From assembly GCA_900770925.1 (NCBI GenBank), contig CAAGLY010000002.1, forward strand, positions 62,001 through 126,000: a stretch of DNA of 64,000 bases, read 5' to 3'. Made by a program: the position numbers and the translations under genes. Every line of letters begins with the position of its first letter. Position 1 is the stretch's first letter. The DNA comes from Bacilli bacterium (lineage in GTDB: Bacteria; Bacillota_I; Bacilli_A; RFN20; CAG-288). Positions 44,032 to 53,171 of the stretch are shown piece by piece. Under the pieces are notes generated by a model, which saw only the letters and a list, made by a program, of their open reading frames with translations, was not told the DNA's origin and searched no databases.

Positions 44032-45918
44032 ATGGCCATTAACGATTTTTATTTTCAGTTCGATCAACCGAATAGACAGCCGGAAAAGAAAACGGTAACA
44101 GGGGTCCGCCTTGTTCTCGGGTATCTAGGTATTTTCCTCATTACTATTGGATTTTTTGTTCTTCTCCCTCTGGTCAGGCTGGCTTTCTATCCGAAGGAAT
44201 GGAAAGATTTCCTTTCCTTCCTGATTCCAGGAGGGTCTGCTTTAGTTCTAGGCAGGTTCCTTGTTCTGTTTATTTTTAAAAAGCAGACCGGAAAGAGGAC
44301 TTCTCTTCAGGCACTTGGATTATTAATCGGAATCTGGGTCCTTGCCATCCTTGTTTCGGCTGTTCCTTTTTTATTTTTCGGATACACGTTCAATCAGTCC
44401 TTATATGAGTCAGCATCCGGTTATGCGACAGCAGGACTGACCATCAGGAATTTTTCAAAAGAAATCATCACCTTAAGCGATGGGACGACTGATGTTGTCC
44501 ATCACTGTCTTTTCTTCCACCGGGCACTGACCCAGTTTGTCGGCGGTATCGGACTTGTCCTTGCTGCTGCTTCTGCCTTCTCGGAGACTTCCGGTCTTAA
44601 TCTCTATCAGCTTGAAGGCCATAACGATAAGCTGCTTCCGAACCTAGCAAAGTCAGCCCGGCTGATTTTCTCTATCTACCTTGCCTATAGGGCATTAGGT
44701 GTGGTCCTTTATATTTCCTTTGGCGTTAAGCCGTTTGATGCCCTTTGCCATTCAATTACTGCCTTAGCAACCGGTGGTTTCTCTACTAAGGCAAATAGTA
44801 TCAACACCCTATCCCTAGAAGTCTCTATTCATGGCCAGTGGAGAGGAATTGCCGTTGAAATTGTTACGGAAGTATTAAGGCTTTTAGGAGCTACCAACTT
44901 TAGGATTCATTATTCTTTATTTAAACGGAAATTCAAGATTCTCAAGCATTTCGAATATGGGGTCTTCTTCCTGATTGTCTTTTTCATCTATCCTTTCCTT
45001 GTTACCGGATTCGCCCAGTATTTCAACGGAAACATTGCGGCCGGTTTCCGTTACGGAACCTTTGAAAGGATATCTGCCCTTGCCGGTGCCGGTTTCCAGG
45101 CTGTTGATAGCTACCAGGCCCATGCAGTCAGGAATACGGCTTTTGCCTCCTCCTCTTCCGGATTCTATGGTTTTACCGGATTATCCGAATCTTTGACTTC
45201 CATTAAGGCGATTGAAGGATTCTCTTCTGGACAGAGGGTCAGAATCCCTACTTATGTCATCTTCCTTCTTACTAGGTTAAGGAGGACAGGAGGCCAGAAC
45301 GGATCCACTTCCGGTGCTATCAAGCAGCATCGTATCGGGCTTGCCCTTGGCGATATTCTCTTCCGGATCAAATCATCCCGGAGGAAGACTGGAGAGATTG
45401 AAGCACAGACTATCTATAAATATGGAGTTAAGACCCGTGTTTCTAAGGAAGAGGTCTCGGAAGCCTGGACCTATATTGCATCCTATACGATTGTTACTCT
45501 CTGCGGCTCCTTATTGATTGCCGTTATTGCCTGGCAGTGTAACTGGCAGAGAGGCGATAGGACAGGTGAAGCCTTTACCTTCAGTGACTGTCTTTTTGAT
45601 TTTGCTTCTGCTATTGGCGGCGTCGGCCTGTCGACCGGTATTATCAACTATTCCCGTTCGAGGACTGCTCCTGGTGTTGCTGTCCTTTATATTGAAAGGA
45701 TAGGAAGGCTTCTTGGACGTCTTGAATTATTTGTCTATGTCTCCTTCTTCGGCAAGAGGCTCCGTTCTCTGCACAGAAGAAAGAACTCCTATAACAAGAA
45801 AAACCTTGCTAAGGCAAAAGCAATTCAGGAAGAAAGGCATAACCAGGATGAGCTTATGGTTTCATCTAAGGTCAGCCGGGAAAAGAAATCCGATAATCAG
45901 AAAGAGGATCGGAACTGA
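44032..45918 (+). CDS. trkH: Trk/Ktr-type potassium transporter membrane subunit
   Basis: 628 residues with about ten membrane segments. Selectivity-filter-like repeats are visible as SGYATAGLT, FVGGIGLVL (via HR(CGG)ALTQFVGGIG), ALATGGFSTKANS and SAIGGVGLSTGII. The Arg before ALTQ is CGG, at a family Arg, so CGG is unchanged. A charged C-terminal tail of ~50 residues ends the protein. It takes up K+ with the two RCK proteins encoded upstream. Confidence 0.92.
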   Translation: MAINDFYFQFDQPNRQPEKKTVTGVRLVLGYLGIFLITIGFFVLLPLVRLAFYPKEWKDFLSFLIPGGSALVLGRFLVLFIFKKQTGKRTSLQALGLLIGIWVLAILVSAVPFLFFGYTFNQSLYESASGYATAGLTIRNFSKEIITLSDGTTDVVHHCLFFHRALTQFVGGIGLVLAAASAFSETSGLNLYQLEGHNDKLLPNLAKSARLIFSIYLAYRALGVVLYISFGVKPFDALCHSITALATGGFSTKANSINTLSLEVSIHGQWRGIAVEIVTEVLRLLGATNFRIHYSLFKRKFKILKHFEYGVFFLIVFFIYPFLVTGFAQYFNGNIAAGFRYGTFERISALAGAGFQAVDSYQAHAVRNTAFASSSSGFYGFTGLSESLTSIKAIEGFSSGQRVRIPTYVIFLLTRLRRTGGQNGSTSGAIKQHRIGLALGDILFRIKSSRRKTGEIEAQTIYKYGVKTRVSKEEVSEAWTYIASYTIVTLCGSLLIAVIAWQCNWQRGDRTGEAFTFSDCLFDFASAIGGVGLSTGIINYSRSRTAPGVAVLYIERIGRLLGRLELFVYVSFFGKRLRSLHRRKNSYNKKNLAKAKAIQEERHNQDELMVSSKVSREKKSDNQKEDRN

Positions 45919-45919
45919 A

Positions 45920-45948
45920 AAAGTCCGCCGAACGGCGGGCTTTTGTTT
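45920..45948. terminator. Terminator between trkH and the metal regulator
   Basis: AAGTCCGCCG-AA-CGGCGGGCTT then TTGTTTTT; A-rich on the other side, so it may serve both convergent genes. Confidence 0.85.
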
Positions 45949-46326
45949 TTACTTCAGTTCAGTGAGGTAATAGGTTTTCCTCGCCTGGAAGGTCTGATCG
46001 CTGATATCGTGCTCGACTTTGCAGGCATCTTCGTAGGCAACTTCCTTAGGAACGCCAAGGGCGATAAAGATCCCACCGATAATCTGATGACGCTCGTAGA
46101 TTTTCTTTGCAATCTTCCTTCCTTCATCAGTCAGACTGATCACCCTTTTCTCATCTACTGAGACAAGTTTGCTTTCTTCTAGCTTCTTCAGTGCAATGGA
46201 AACACTGGCTTTGGAAAAGCTCATTGATTCAGCAATATCAATCGCGTGGACGCGTGTTTTTCCGCTTTCCTGTAACCTGAGTATCCGTTCAAGATAATCT
46301 TCTTTTGACTCGTTTGTTGTAACCAT
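45949..46326 (-). CDS. DtxR/MntR-family metal-dependent repressor
   Basis: 125 residues. Winged-helix N-terminus: ESKEDYLERILM(AGG)LQES, VHAIDIAESMSFSKASVSIA, LKKLEESKLVSVDEKRVISL. The dimer and metal part has ERHQIIGGIFIALGVPKE and ACKVEHDISDQTF, where the E-x-x-C/E and H ligands reside; Cys (DACKVEH) favours Fe over Mn in this family. No SH3 domain. It is close to feo and likely controls it through the TTAGTT-N6-AACTAA site. Confidence 0.85.
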   Translation of the reverse strand: MVTTNESKEDYLERILRLQESGKTRVHAIDIAESMSFSKASVSIALKKLEESKLVSVDEKRVISLTDEGRKIAKKIYERHQIIGGIFIALGVPKEVAYEDACKVEHDISDQTFQARKTYYLTELK

Positions 46327-46373
46327 AGCACCATTATAGAAAAAAGGAAAAACTCATTCAAGAAAAACACTGG

Positions 46374-46646
46374 CTAGGAACGATGCTTCTTCTTCAGGCG
46401 ATAGAAAAAGGTTTCTTTCAGTCCTTCTTCATACTCGAGAGAAAGCAGATGGTATCCAGAACCGCTCAGTGCATTCTCGGCTTCTTCTTTTGAAATCTTA
46501 TCTTCTGAATAGATGATCGATTCATTCTTCCGTGCACTGCTTTTTACATCCACTGCCTCTTTTACCTTATCGAGCAGAAGCCGATTGACATGGGCTTCGC
46601 ACTCCGGGCATTTCCTTCCGTCTATTCTGAGTATTGACTTGGTCAT
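46374..46646 (-). CDS. Heavy-metal-associated (HMA) domain protein
   Basis: 90 residues. The metal motif is IDGM(AGG)KCPECEAHVNRLL, i.e. the GMxCxxC consensus restored by reading AGG (46614-46616, minus strand) as Met; under the standard code it would be the odd GRKCPEC. The ferredoxin-like fold continues to ENALSGSGYHLLSLEY. Its basic end is FYRLKKKHRS. It is divergent from feoA across a 113-base region and could be a small metallochaperone or sensor of the iron locus. Confidence 0.75.
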   Translation of the reverse strand: MTKSILRIDGRKCPECEAHVNRLLLDKVKEAVDVKSSARKNESIIYSEDKISKEEAENALSGSGYHLLSLEYEEGLKETFFYRLKKKHRS

Positions 46647-46685
46647 CTTTAAACCTCCTGTTAGTTAGTATACACAAACATTTTG

Positions 46686-46714
46686 TTGACAACTGAAGTT
46701 TCGGATACTATTAT
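46686..46714 (+). promoter_or_regulatory. feo promoter
   Basis: TTGACA, 17-base spacer, TATTAT. Overlapping alternatives exist (TATACT two to four bases later). Confidence 0.7.
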
Positions 46715-46723
46715 ACTATTCGG

Positions 46724-46741
46724 TTAGTTGTACCTAACTAA
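46724..46741 (+). promoter_or_regulatory. DtxR-like operator of feo
   Basis: TTAGTT-GTACCT-AACTAA: perfect 6-bp arms with a 6-base spacer, placed between the -10 box and the ribosome site of feoA. It resembles iron boxes (TTAGGTTAG-N-CTAACCTAA). A further TTAGTTAG half-site lies at 46661 near the divergent HMA gene. Confidence 0.65.
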
Positions 46742-46759
46742 ATGAGGAGGACAGTTGTG

Positions 46760-46984
46760 ATGCCATTATTCTTAGCGCAAAACGAAAAAGATTATCGGAT
46801 TCTGCGTGTTTCTGCCAAGCTGGAAAGGAAGAAACATCTAGCTAGTCTTGGGCTAGTAGAGGGACATGAGTTCCATGTTCTATCCCAGGAGGCTAGCGGA
46901 ACGATTGTTCGTGTAGGCGATACCCGTCTTGCCTTAGATCGTCAGATTGCTGCCCACATCAGTGTGGAAGAAAGGAGTAAATAG
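46760..46984 (+). CDS. feoA: FeoA-domain protein, first copy
   Basis: 74 residues, SH3-like FeoA fold: KDYRILRVSAKLERKKHLAS, LGLVEGHEFHVLSQEASGTI, VRVGDTRLALDRQIAAHISV. It binds or tunes FeoB. ATG at 46760 follows GAGGAGGACAGTTGTG; the ATG at 46742 is in the ribosome site itself. Start of a four-gene feo operon. Confidence 0.88.
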   Translation: MPLFLAQNEKDYRILRVSAKLERKKHLASLGLVEGHEFHVLSQEASGTIVRVGDTRLALDRQIAAHISVEERSK

Positions 46985-46986
46985 TA

Positions 46987-47277
46987 ATGGAAACAGATGA
47001 GAAAAAAGAAGAGCTGAAAGTCGGCGATCTTGTCTCTCTCAATCTTCTTCCGGTCGGCGCAAGCGGAGTCATTGAGAAAGTTAGCGGCGAAGGACGTCTC
47101 CGCCGTCGTATCTTCGACAGGGGACTTACTCCTGGAGCAGAAGTCTTCCTCCGGAAAAAGGCGCCTCTTGGTGATCCGATTGAAATTACTCTCCGTGGCT
47201 ATGAGCTTACGCTCCGTAAGAGCGAAGCCGAAAATGTCACTAGGAAAGTGACTGTCCTTGATCAGGAAGAGAAATAG
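46987..47277 (+). CDS. feoA: FeoA-domain protein, second copy
   Basis: 96 residues. LRRRIFDM(AGG)GLTPGAEVFLRK is the FeoA DMGLTPG signature with AGG (47119-47121) at its Met. APLGDPIEITLRGYELTLRK and a KSEAENVTRKV end follow. It lies 2 bases after the first feoA and 15 before feoB. Two FeoA proteins with one FeoB are common in Firmicutes. Confidence 0.92.
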   Translation: METDEKKEELKVGDLVSLNLLPVGASGVIEKVSGEGRLRRRIFDRGLTPGAEVFLRKKAPLGDPIEITLRGYELTLRKSEAENVTRKVTVLDQEEK

Positions 47278-47292
47278 GAGGCTCTTCTATAT

Positions 47293-49656
47293 ATGGAAGA
47301 AAAGAAACTATCCTTCGCCTTAGCCGGAAACCCGAACTGCGGTAAGACTACTCTGTTTAATTCTCTTACCGGTTCTACCGCGTATGTTGGAAACTGGCCG
47401 GGCGTCACAGTCGAGAAGCGTTCCGGAACTTATCAGAACAAGGAGCTCGGAAAAGCCGAGATTGTTGACCTTCCGGGTATCTATTCCTTAAGTCCGTATA
47501 CTCCGGAAGAGGTGATTTCCCGGAACTATATCCTCGAATCGCATCCAGACTGTGTCATCAATGTCATTGATGCGACGAACCTTGAACGTAACCTTTACAG
47601 GACAACTCAGATTCTTGAAATGGATGTTCCGGTTGTCATCGCCCTTAACAGGAGGGATGCCTTAAATGACACTGGTGTCACAATCGATGCAAAAGAACTG
47701 AGCAAACGTCTTGGCGTTCCGGTTGTTGAAATCTCTGCTCTTCATCGGACAAATCTTGATAAGCTGAGGGAAACAGCTAGGGAAGCAGCTAAGACAAAAC
47801 GCACTGGATGCTCTGCCTGGACAATGGGTAACTTAACAGCAACCCTTGAGCAGGCAAAGAAAGTGTATGAGAGTGAAAATGTCGAGAATCCGCTTTTCCA
47901 CGCCGTTAAAGCACTGGAAGGAGATGAACTCGAACTGCAGAAGAATAAGCCTGCTTATGAAGCGGTTGCTAAGCTGAACGTCTCTGCAGATGACTTTGAA
48001 GCCAATAGCGCAGACCTCCGTTATAAGTATATTGCTAAGCAATTAGAAGGCTGCCGGACAGGTGCTCCGATTCAGGAAAGCAAGAAGCTCTCCTTATCCG
48101 ATAAGATCGATAAGGTCCTTACGAATAAATGGGCTGCCTTCCCGATCAGGATTGTCATGCTCTTCTTAGTTTTCCACCTTACCTTCTCCGAAGATCTCTT
48201 CTATCTCCAGGCGAGGGGGGTAAACTTCGGAGACGGATACCAAGGATTAATCAAGATTACAGTCGGAACGGATGATCCTATCGGTGTCTTCGATGGCCTG
48301 TTCTGGTCAGAAGATGGTATTCATTCTATCGGAACCTTCTTCCAGAATCTGATTGGTGCCGGTAACGATAGCGGTATACAGGGTCTTATCTGCTTAGCTA
48401 TCGAGAAAGGACTGGTCGCTGCCGGTTCTCCGGAATGGCTGACGAGCTTCATCTATGATGGTATCTTAAACGGCATTGCTGCTGTTATCGGATTCGTCCC
48501 GCTCATTATGGTTCTCTTCGCTTTCTTCGCTTTAAGGGAAGACTCCGGATACAGGGCACGTATTGCCTTCGTCCTTGACCGTGCTTTCCGTCGTTTCGGT
48601 GTCTCTGGCCGTGCCTTCATCCCGATGATTATGGGTCTTGGCTGCGGTGTCCCTGCTATCATCAACACCCGTACGCTTGCTTCGGATAAGGAAAGAACAA
48701 AGACAAGGCGTGTTATTCCCTTCTTCACTTGCGGTGCAAAGTCAACTTTCCTTTCGGTTATCGCAGCTGCGGTTGCTGAAGCGGCCGGATTCGATGGTGG
48801 TTTGTTCACTTTCTTAATTTATAGGCTTGGATTTGTCATTGCCATTGTCGCTGTCATTGCAAGGAATGAGACCACTCAGCGCGAAAAGGTCCCTCCGTTT
48901 ATCAGGGAACTCCCGAGCTATCATAGGCCTCAGGCTCATGCTCTTCTTATCCATGTCTGGGACAAAGGAAAACACTACATCAAGAAAGCCTTCACGATTA
49001 TCTTCGCTTCGACGATTCTTATCTGGTTCTTACAGTCGTTCACTCCGACCTGGACCTTCATTCCGGGAACGGATGGCCTCTTAGATGATTCTGCCTCTAT
49101 CCTCTGCCATATCGGCCAGATCAGGGCTCCTATCTTTACTCCGATGGGATTTGGTAACGTTCAGGGCGGAGATCTTGCCTGGACTTTTGCCGTCAGCTCT
49201 ATCCAGGGTATTGTTGCTAAGGAAGCTGTTACTTCCACTAGGGAACAGTTATCCGCAAGGAAACAGGTCGAATCCATCTTAGCCGCCCATAGTATTGAAG
49301 CTACTGGCGGATTCTCGGATATTGTTAAAGCTGCCCAGCTTACTACTAGCGGATCCCATAGCATCGATGCTGCCTCCCTTACTGCCTTCGCGGTCTTTAA
49401 TAGGACGACCATTCCGTGCTTCGCTTCTGTCGCTACCAGGAAAGGCGAGTCGGTCAGCCATAAATCCTATCTTGGAACCCTTGCCTTCTGGGTTGTCACT
49501 TCCTATGTGATGGGATGCCTTACCTATATCTCTATCGAATGGGCCTGGACGCTTGCTATTACTCTTCCTGTCATTGTTCTTGCTCTTGTCGGACTTCACT
49601 TCTACAACAAGAACTACTGGAAGAAACAGGCTGCTAAGGAAGCAGCAGCTGCATGA
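47293..49656 (+). CDS. feoB: Ferrous iron transporter FeoB
   Basis: 787 residues: a cytosolic G domain then a membrane domain with two Gate motifs. G1 GNPNCGKTT at 12-20, G3 DLPG at 59, and G4 at 119-122 reads N-M(AGG)-M(AGG)-D, the FeoB NMMD; the standard code would give NRRD. The membrane part has FIPMIMGLGCGVPAIINTRT, KTM(AGG)RVIPFFTCGAK, IVAKEAVTSTM(AGG)EQL and ATNLERNLYM(AGG)TTQ. It takes up Fe2+. Its last codon overlaps the next gene (ATGA). Confidence 0.96.
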   Translation: MEEKKLSFALAGNPNCGKTTLFNSLTGSTAYVGNWPGVTVEKRSGTYQNKELGKAEIVDLPGIYSLSPYTPEEVISRNYILESHPDCVINVIDATNLERNLYRTTQILEMDVPVVIALNRRDALNDTGVTIDAKELSKRLGVPVVEISALHRTNLDKLRETAREAAKTKRTGCSAWTMGNLTATLEQAKKVYESENVENPLFHAVKALEGDELELQKNKPAYEAVAKLNVSADDFEANSADLRYKYIAKQLEGCRTGAPIQESKKLSLSDKIDKVLTNKWAAFPIRIVMLFLVFHLTFSEDLFYLQARGVNFGDGYQGLIKITVGTDDPIGVFDGLFWSEDGIHSIGTFFQNLIGAGNDSGIQGLICLAIEKGLVAAGSPEWLTSFIYDGILNGIAAVIGFVPLIMVLFAFFALREDSGYRARIAFVLDRAFRRFGVSGRAFIPMIMGLGCGVPAIINTRTLASDKERTKTRRVIPFFTCGAKSTFLSVIAAAVAEAAGFDGGLFTFLIYRLGFVIAIVAVIARNETTQREKVPPFIRELPSYHRPQAHALLIHVWDKGKHYIKKAFTIIFASTILIWFLQSFTPTWTFIPGTDGLLDDSASILCHIGQIRAPIFTPMGFGNVQGGDLAWTFAVSSIQGIVAKEAVTSTREQLSARKQVESILAAHSIEATGGFSDIVKAAQLTTSGSHSIDAASLTAFAVFNRTTIPCFASVATRKGESVSHKSYLGTLAFWVVTSYVMGCLTYISIEWAWTLAITLPVIVLALVGLHFYNKNYWKKQAAKEAAAA

Positions 49657-49916
49657 TTCTCTCTTCTTCTCTTGCACTGACGATTACCGTTCTTGCTGTT
49701 GTTGCTCTCTTCTTTCTTCTTGTTCTTGCCTATCTGATTCATCGAAAGAGGCAAGGGCATCGCCTGATTGAGGATGAAGATCCTAAGGAAGAAAGGAAGT
49801 ATCTGAGGAACCGTTACAAAGGGGAAAAGAAACGGCAACAGAAGAAGGCACTGAAAAAGAAACACCAGCTTGAGAAAAGGGATAAGGAAGAATCAAAGAA
49901 AAAAGCTGATAACTGA
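49653..49916 (+). CDS. Small FeoB-associated membrane protein
   Basis: 87 residues, coupled to feoB by a 4-base ATGA overlap. One membrane segment (LTITVLAVVALFFLLVLAYL) and a strongly basic, Lys-rich tail (KRQQKKALKKKHQLEKRDKE). It lacks the cysteines of the FeoB-associated Cys-rich protein found at this place in other bacteria. FeoC-like or FeoB-anchoring role is possible but unproven. Confidence 0.65.
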   Translation: MILSSSLALTITVLAVVALFFLLVLAYLIHRKRQGHRLIEDEDPKEERKYLRNRYKGEKKRQQKKALKKKHQLEKRDKEESKKKADN

Positions 49917-49947
49917 GTCATTTCAGTTACATACCTCCAATTAAGAA

Positions 49948-49979
49948 AACCCGGCAGAACAACCGCTGCCGGGTTTTTC
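49948..49979 (+). terminator. feo operon terminator
   Basis: AACCCGGCAG, loop, CTGCCGGGTT then TTT; 32 bases after the last feo gene. Confidence 0.92.
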
Positions 49980-50002
49980 AATGTCCGTAAATCCGATGAA
50001 TA

Positions 50003-52867
50003 CTAGGAGGTAATGAAATGAACCTTGCTTTTCAGGGACCTTAAAGAGGGGGAGGCGGCAAGAATTGTCCTGACTAGACTTAGGGCAAGGATGGTTAGGA
50101 ATTCAATATAGCCAGGATAGATCAATCCAAACAAAGGATAAGATGCCAAGGATGCTTTTATGATGGCTAGAATGATGTAACTGACGACAATTGAGATAAG
50201 GAACGAAGAGAGAGATACGAAAAGCAGAGGCAGGAGGGCTTCTTTCCGGATTTCCTTATCCGGAGTTCCCCTTACCTTCTGGTATTGGGCATCGATGGAA
50301 AGAAGGAAGAGCATCTTTCTGAACAGAACAAACTGTAGAACTAGGGAAACAACAAGGAAGAAGATGGCTAGGTATAGAACAGGGCCGCTGACAGTATCTT
50401 TCCTTTCTTTCCTGTTTTCAATGGATGCACCTGGATTTGTGAGCCTGACATTAAACCCTTCGGAATAATCCTTTTCGGAGAACTTGGCAATCTGTCTGAT
50501 TTTTCTGCTGCTGGATTCACTGGCAGTCCTGACCGAATCATAGACAGCACAGCTATCTGGGAAGAGTTCGAGCAGCGTTTCCTTTTTCCTTATCGGATTG
50601 TAGTAATTAGCAGACCACCTTGGTAAAGTGAAGCCGACAATCGTAAAAGGAATTTCTTCCTTCTGTTCGGTTATCGAATTGTATTTTTCAAATGCCATGT
50701 TCCGCTTCTTGAAAATTGAATCGGAATACAAATCCCTATAATAGGAAAGTAATTCAGTAGCCGATTCCGAGATAGTGGTAAATGCCTCGAATGTTCTGGG
50801 TGAAGAATAATCTGGTCTCCCGCTTGCGACATAATCGGAAAGATAGGCTTCATAAATCGCAAGTCTGTCATTTTCCGGGATTGCGGATGGAACTACTTGA
50901 TGAAGCGATGAATAGTAATATTTGGTATAGTAATCGGAATCGAAGTCACTATTCTGATAGGCTTCTTTATAATGCTCTGCTGCATAAGCATGGATGGGAA
51001 TATCAAGGAAATGAGTGAAGAATTCATAAGCGGACTCTGTATAGACAGAGTCACTGACTGCTTTTTTTCCAAGGAATTTCTTTGGAACTGTGATGCTTCG
51101 GGTACTTTTCCTTTCCTCAGTTTGATCCAAAGTCCGAAGATAGACGGAGAGACACCTTGTAATAAAGTTTTCTTTGTCAAAGCTTTCGTCTTTGAAGAAA
51201 ATGACTTTGTCTTTGTTTTGATCCGCGAGATAGTTGATATAAGTAGAACCGTTTCTTCCGTCTTGGAGAAATCTCCCATCGAGGGTGAGATGGCTTTCCC
51301 TTTTCCCATAGGTAGTGCTTTTCAGGGAATTTAATGTGCTTGGAGTGACAAAGAAAAGATTGATATAGGAAGATTGCTTCCTGCTTTTCAGTTTGTGCGC
51401 TTCTTTTGATAATTCCTGTTCCGACTGAATTGCTTGGTACAGGCAATAATTCTTATATTGATTAAAATTCTTGCTATCATAACAAGTATCTAAGACGCCT
51501 ACAATGGAAAGGTTCTTGTGAACATATTCATTTCCCCATATCAGAGACAGGTCTTTTCCTAGGATGGATTGATAAGTCAGTTCCGTATAGCTTACGTCTT
51601 TCCTGCTCCTGATATCCTTAATGCCCTCGAATTGGAAATCCGTTATCCTGATTTCATTGTCATCAGAAGGAAGTCTTCCGCTCAGGATGCTATATCCAGT
51701 CGGGAGCCTATTCCTGGAGTCGATTGAACAAAGCCGAATACCGTCATTGTAGTATCGAATATCGTAGTAAGTATGAATATCCGTTACTCCTGTTTTTGGT
51801 TTACTTCCAAAGACAATTGTTCCATCGAATTGAACCTGATCAGAAGTATCCTTTACAACCTTTAGCAGTGGGTAACCTGATTCCTTTTCGAAAGCCGCAG
51901 CCTTTTCCTCTGAAAAGTTTCGATTACCGGAGGAATAACTGCCGGAATCTGCGTGATAGTTATTCTCAATGGAAACGTAATCATCCTTATCACGAAGGAT
52001 TCCGTCTGTAATCCTATCGATATTGCTGTAAGAAATCAGACTGCCATAGACTCCGGACAGTGCAAGACAGACACTAGTGAAGAAAAGCGTAAAAGCTAAA
52101 AGGACTCTTGACGATTTCCTGTTCCTGAACAGGGAACGGGTCAAACCTCTGAGACTCAAATTCGGGTTGCTACGGGAAAGACTTTTGTTGTTCTGATAAG
52201 TCTCTTGTTTTGTTGAAACGGATGGATTTGAGACTATTTTTCTGTTTTCGAAAATAATTTCTGAGTCAAAGGATTCCGTCAGAGCCTCCTTTCGGCAGCA
52301 AACAAGAACCAGTCTTTGCTTTGATTGCTCTTTCAAAAGAGAAAAGATATGTTCAGCCTCTTCTTTTGAAAGAGACGAGTAAGGATCATTCGCTAGGATA
52401 ACTTCTGCATTCTTTGCAATACATCGCGCTAAGGAAGCTTTCTGAAGTTCTTCGCTTGAAAGTTCAAATGGCTTCTTCTGATTTAAAGAAGATAAGCCAA
52501 GTTCTTCTAAGGCTTTTTTTGCTTTTGTATCTGCTTCTTTGTCATTTTTCAGCCAGAGAGGATACGCGATATTCTCTAGAATAGTCAAGGATATCTGCAT
52601 CATGGAATTTGCCAGAACGAGTCCAATCTTATCTCTGCGATAGGCTTCGGCCTGCTCTTTACTATAAGAGAGAATATCCTCCCCGTTTATCCTTATCGAT
52701 CCAGAGGCTGGCTTTTGAAAGCATAATAGAATCTGGTAGAAATCATGGATTTCCTCTTCGTTTAGACCATAGATTCCAACCCTTCCTGTTTTAGGGAAAT
52801 TCAAATCGATTCTATTGAATTTGGTTTGGCTGCTCTTGCTAAGCCTGATGCTATTTTCTTTGGTCAT
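50003..52867 (-). CDS. Degenerate ABC ATPase fused to FtsX-type permease
   Basis: 954 residues. The first ~220 look like a LolD/MacB ATPase whose key motifs are lost: Walker A is GIYGLNEEE at 31-39 (no GKS/T), the signature is LSSEELQKASLAR instead of LSGGQQQR, and the Walker B region is VILANDPYSS. The rest is an FtsX/MacB permease: a TM near VLLAFTLFFTSVCLAL, a long external domain with LSIVGVLDTC, and C-terminal segments LYLAIFFLVVSLVLQFVLF, LLFVSLSSFLISIVVSYIIL and YIEFLTILALSL. It likely does not hydrolyse ATP. It uses ATG more than AGG for Met. Confidence 0.75.
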   Translation of the reverse strand: MTKENSIRLSKSSQTKFNRIDLNFPKTGRVGIYGLNEEEIHDFYQILLCFQKPASGSIRINGEDILSYSKEQAEAYRRDKIGLVLANSMMQISLTILENIAYPLWLKNDKEADTKAKKALEELGLSSLNQKKPFELSSEELQKASLARCIAKNAEVILANDPYSSLSKEEAEHIFSLLKEQSKQRLVLVCCRKEALTESFDSEIIFENRKIVSNPSVSTKQETYQNNKSLSRSNPNLSLRGLTRSLFRNRKSSRVLLAFTLFFTSVCLALSGVYGSLISYSNIDRITDGILRDKDDYVSIENNYHADSGSYSSGNRNFSEEKAAAFEKESGYPLLKVVKDTSDQVQFDGTIVFGSKPKTGVTDIHTYYDIRYYNDGIRLCSIDSRNRLPTGYSILSGRLPSDDNEIRITDFQFEGIKDIRSRKDVSYTELTYQSILGKDLSLIWGNEYVHKNLSIVGVLDTCYDSKNFNQYKNYCLYQAIQSEQELSKEAHKLKSRKQSSYINLFFVTPSTLNSLKSTTYGKRESHLTLDGRFLQDGRNGSTYINYLADQNKDKVIFFKDESFDKENFITRCLSVYLRTLDQTEERKSTRSITVPKKFLGKKAVSDSVYTESAYEFFTHFLDIPIHAYAAEHYKEAYQNSDFDSDYYTKYYYSSLHQVVPSAIPENDRLAIYEAYLSDYVASGRPDYSSPRTFEAFTTISESATELLSYYRDLYSDSIFKKRNMAFEKYNSITEQKEEIPFTIVGFTLPRWSANYYNPIRKKETLLELFPDSCAVYDSVRTASESSSRKIRQIAKFSEKDYSEGFNVRLTNPGASIENRKERKDTVSGPVLYLAIFFLVVSLVLQFVLFRKMLFLLSIDAQYQKVRGTPDKEIRKEALLPLLFVSLSSFLISIVVSYIILAIIKASLASYPLFGLIYPGYIEFLTILALSLVRTILAASPSLRSLKSKVHFITS

Positions 52868-53112
52868 GATTCTATACCTTTAGATCTACATGGATATCAG
52901 TAAAATGGTAAGATTGAGCGGAGAATTCGATTAAATATAACTTGTCTGATGAAAGTCTAATGAAGCAAGGAAACAAAGAGACATTTTGCTAAAACAGACC
53001 ATAATTTTACCCTTTTTTTATTTTATAATACAAAACACTAATAAAATAAGCAAGTGAAAAGTGCGAAAACCGGACCATTATCTCCTACGTTTAAGTGAAT
53101 TATCAGAGACAG
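52868..53112. other. Intergenic region, no gene recognised
   Basis: AT-rich. It presumably contains the promoter of the ABC-FtsX gene on the minus strand. Confidence 0.45.
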
Positions 53113-53146
53113 AAAAAGGCTGTTGCACCGAAAGGTGCAGCAGCCT
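53113..53146 (-). terminator. ppdK terminator
   Basis: On the minus strand AGGCTGCTGCACC, loop TTTC, GGTGCAACAGCCT then TTTT. Confidence 0.9.
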
Positions 53147-53171
53147 CTATTTGCCTGTAACGGTTATCAGA

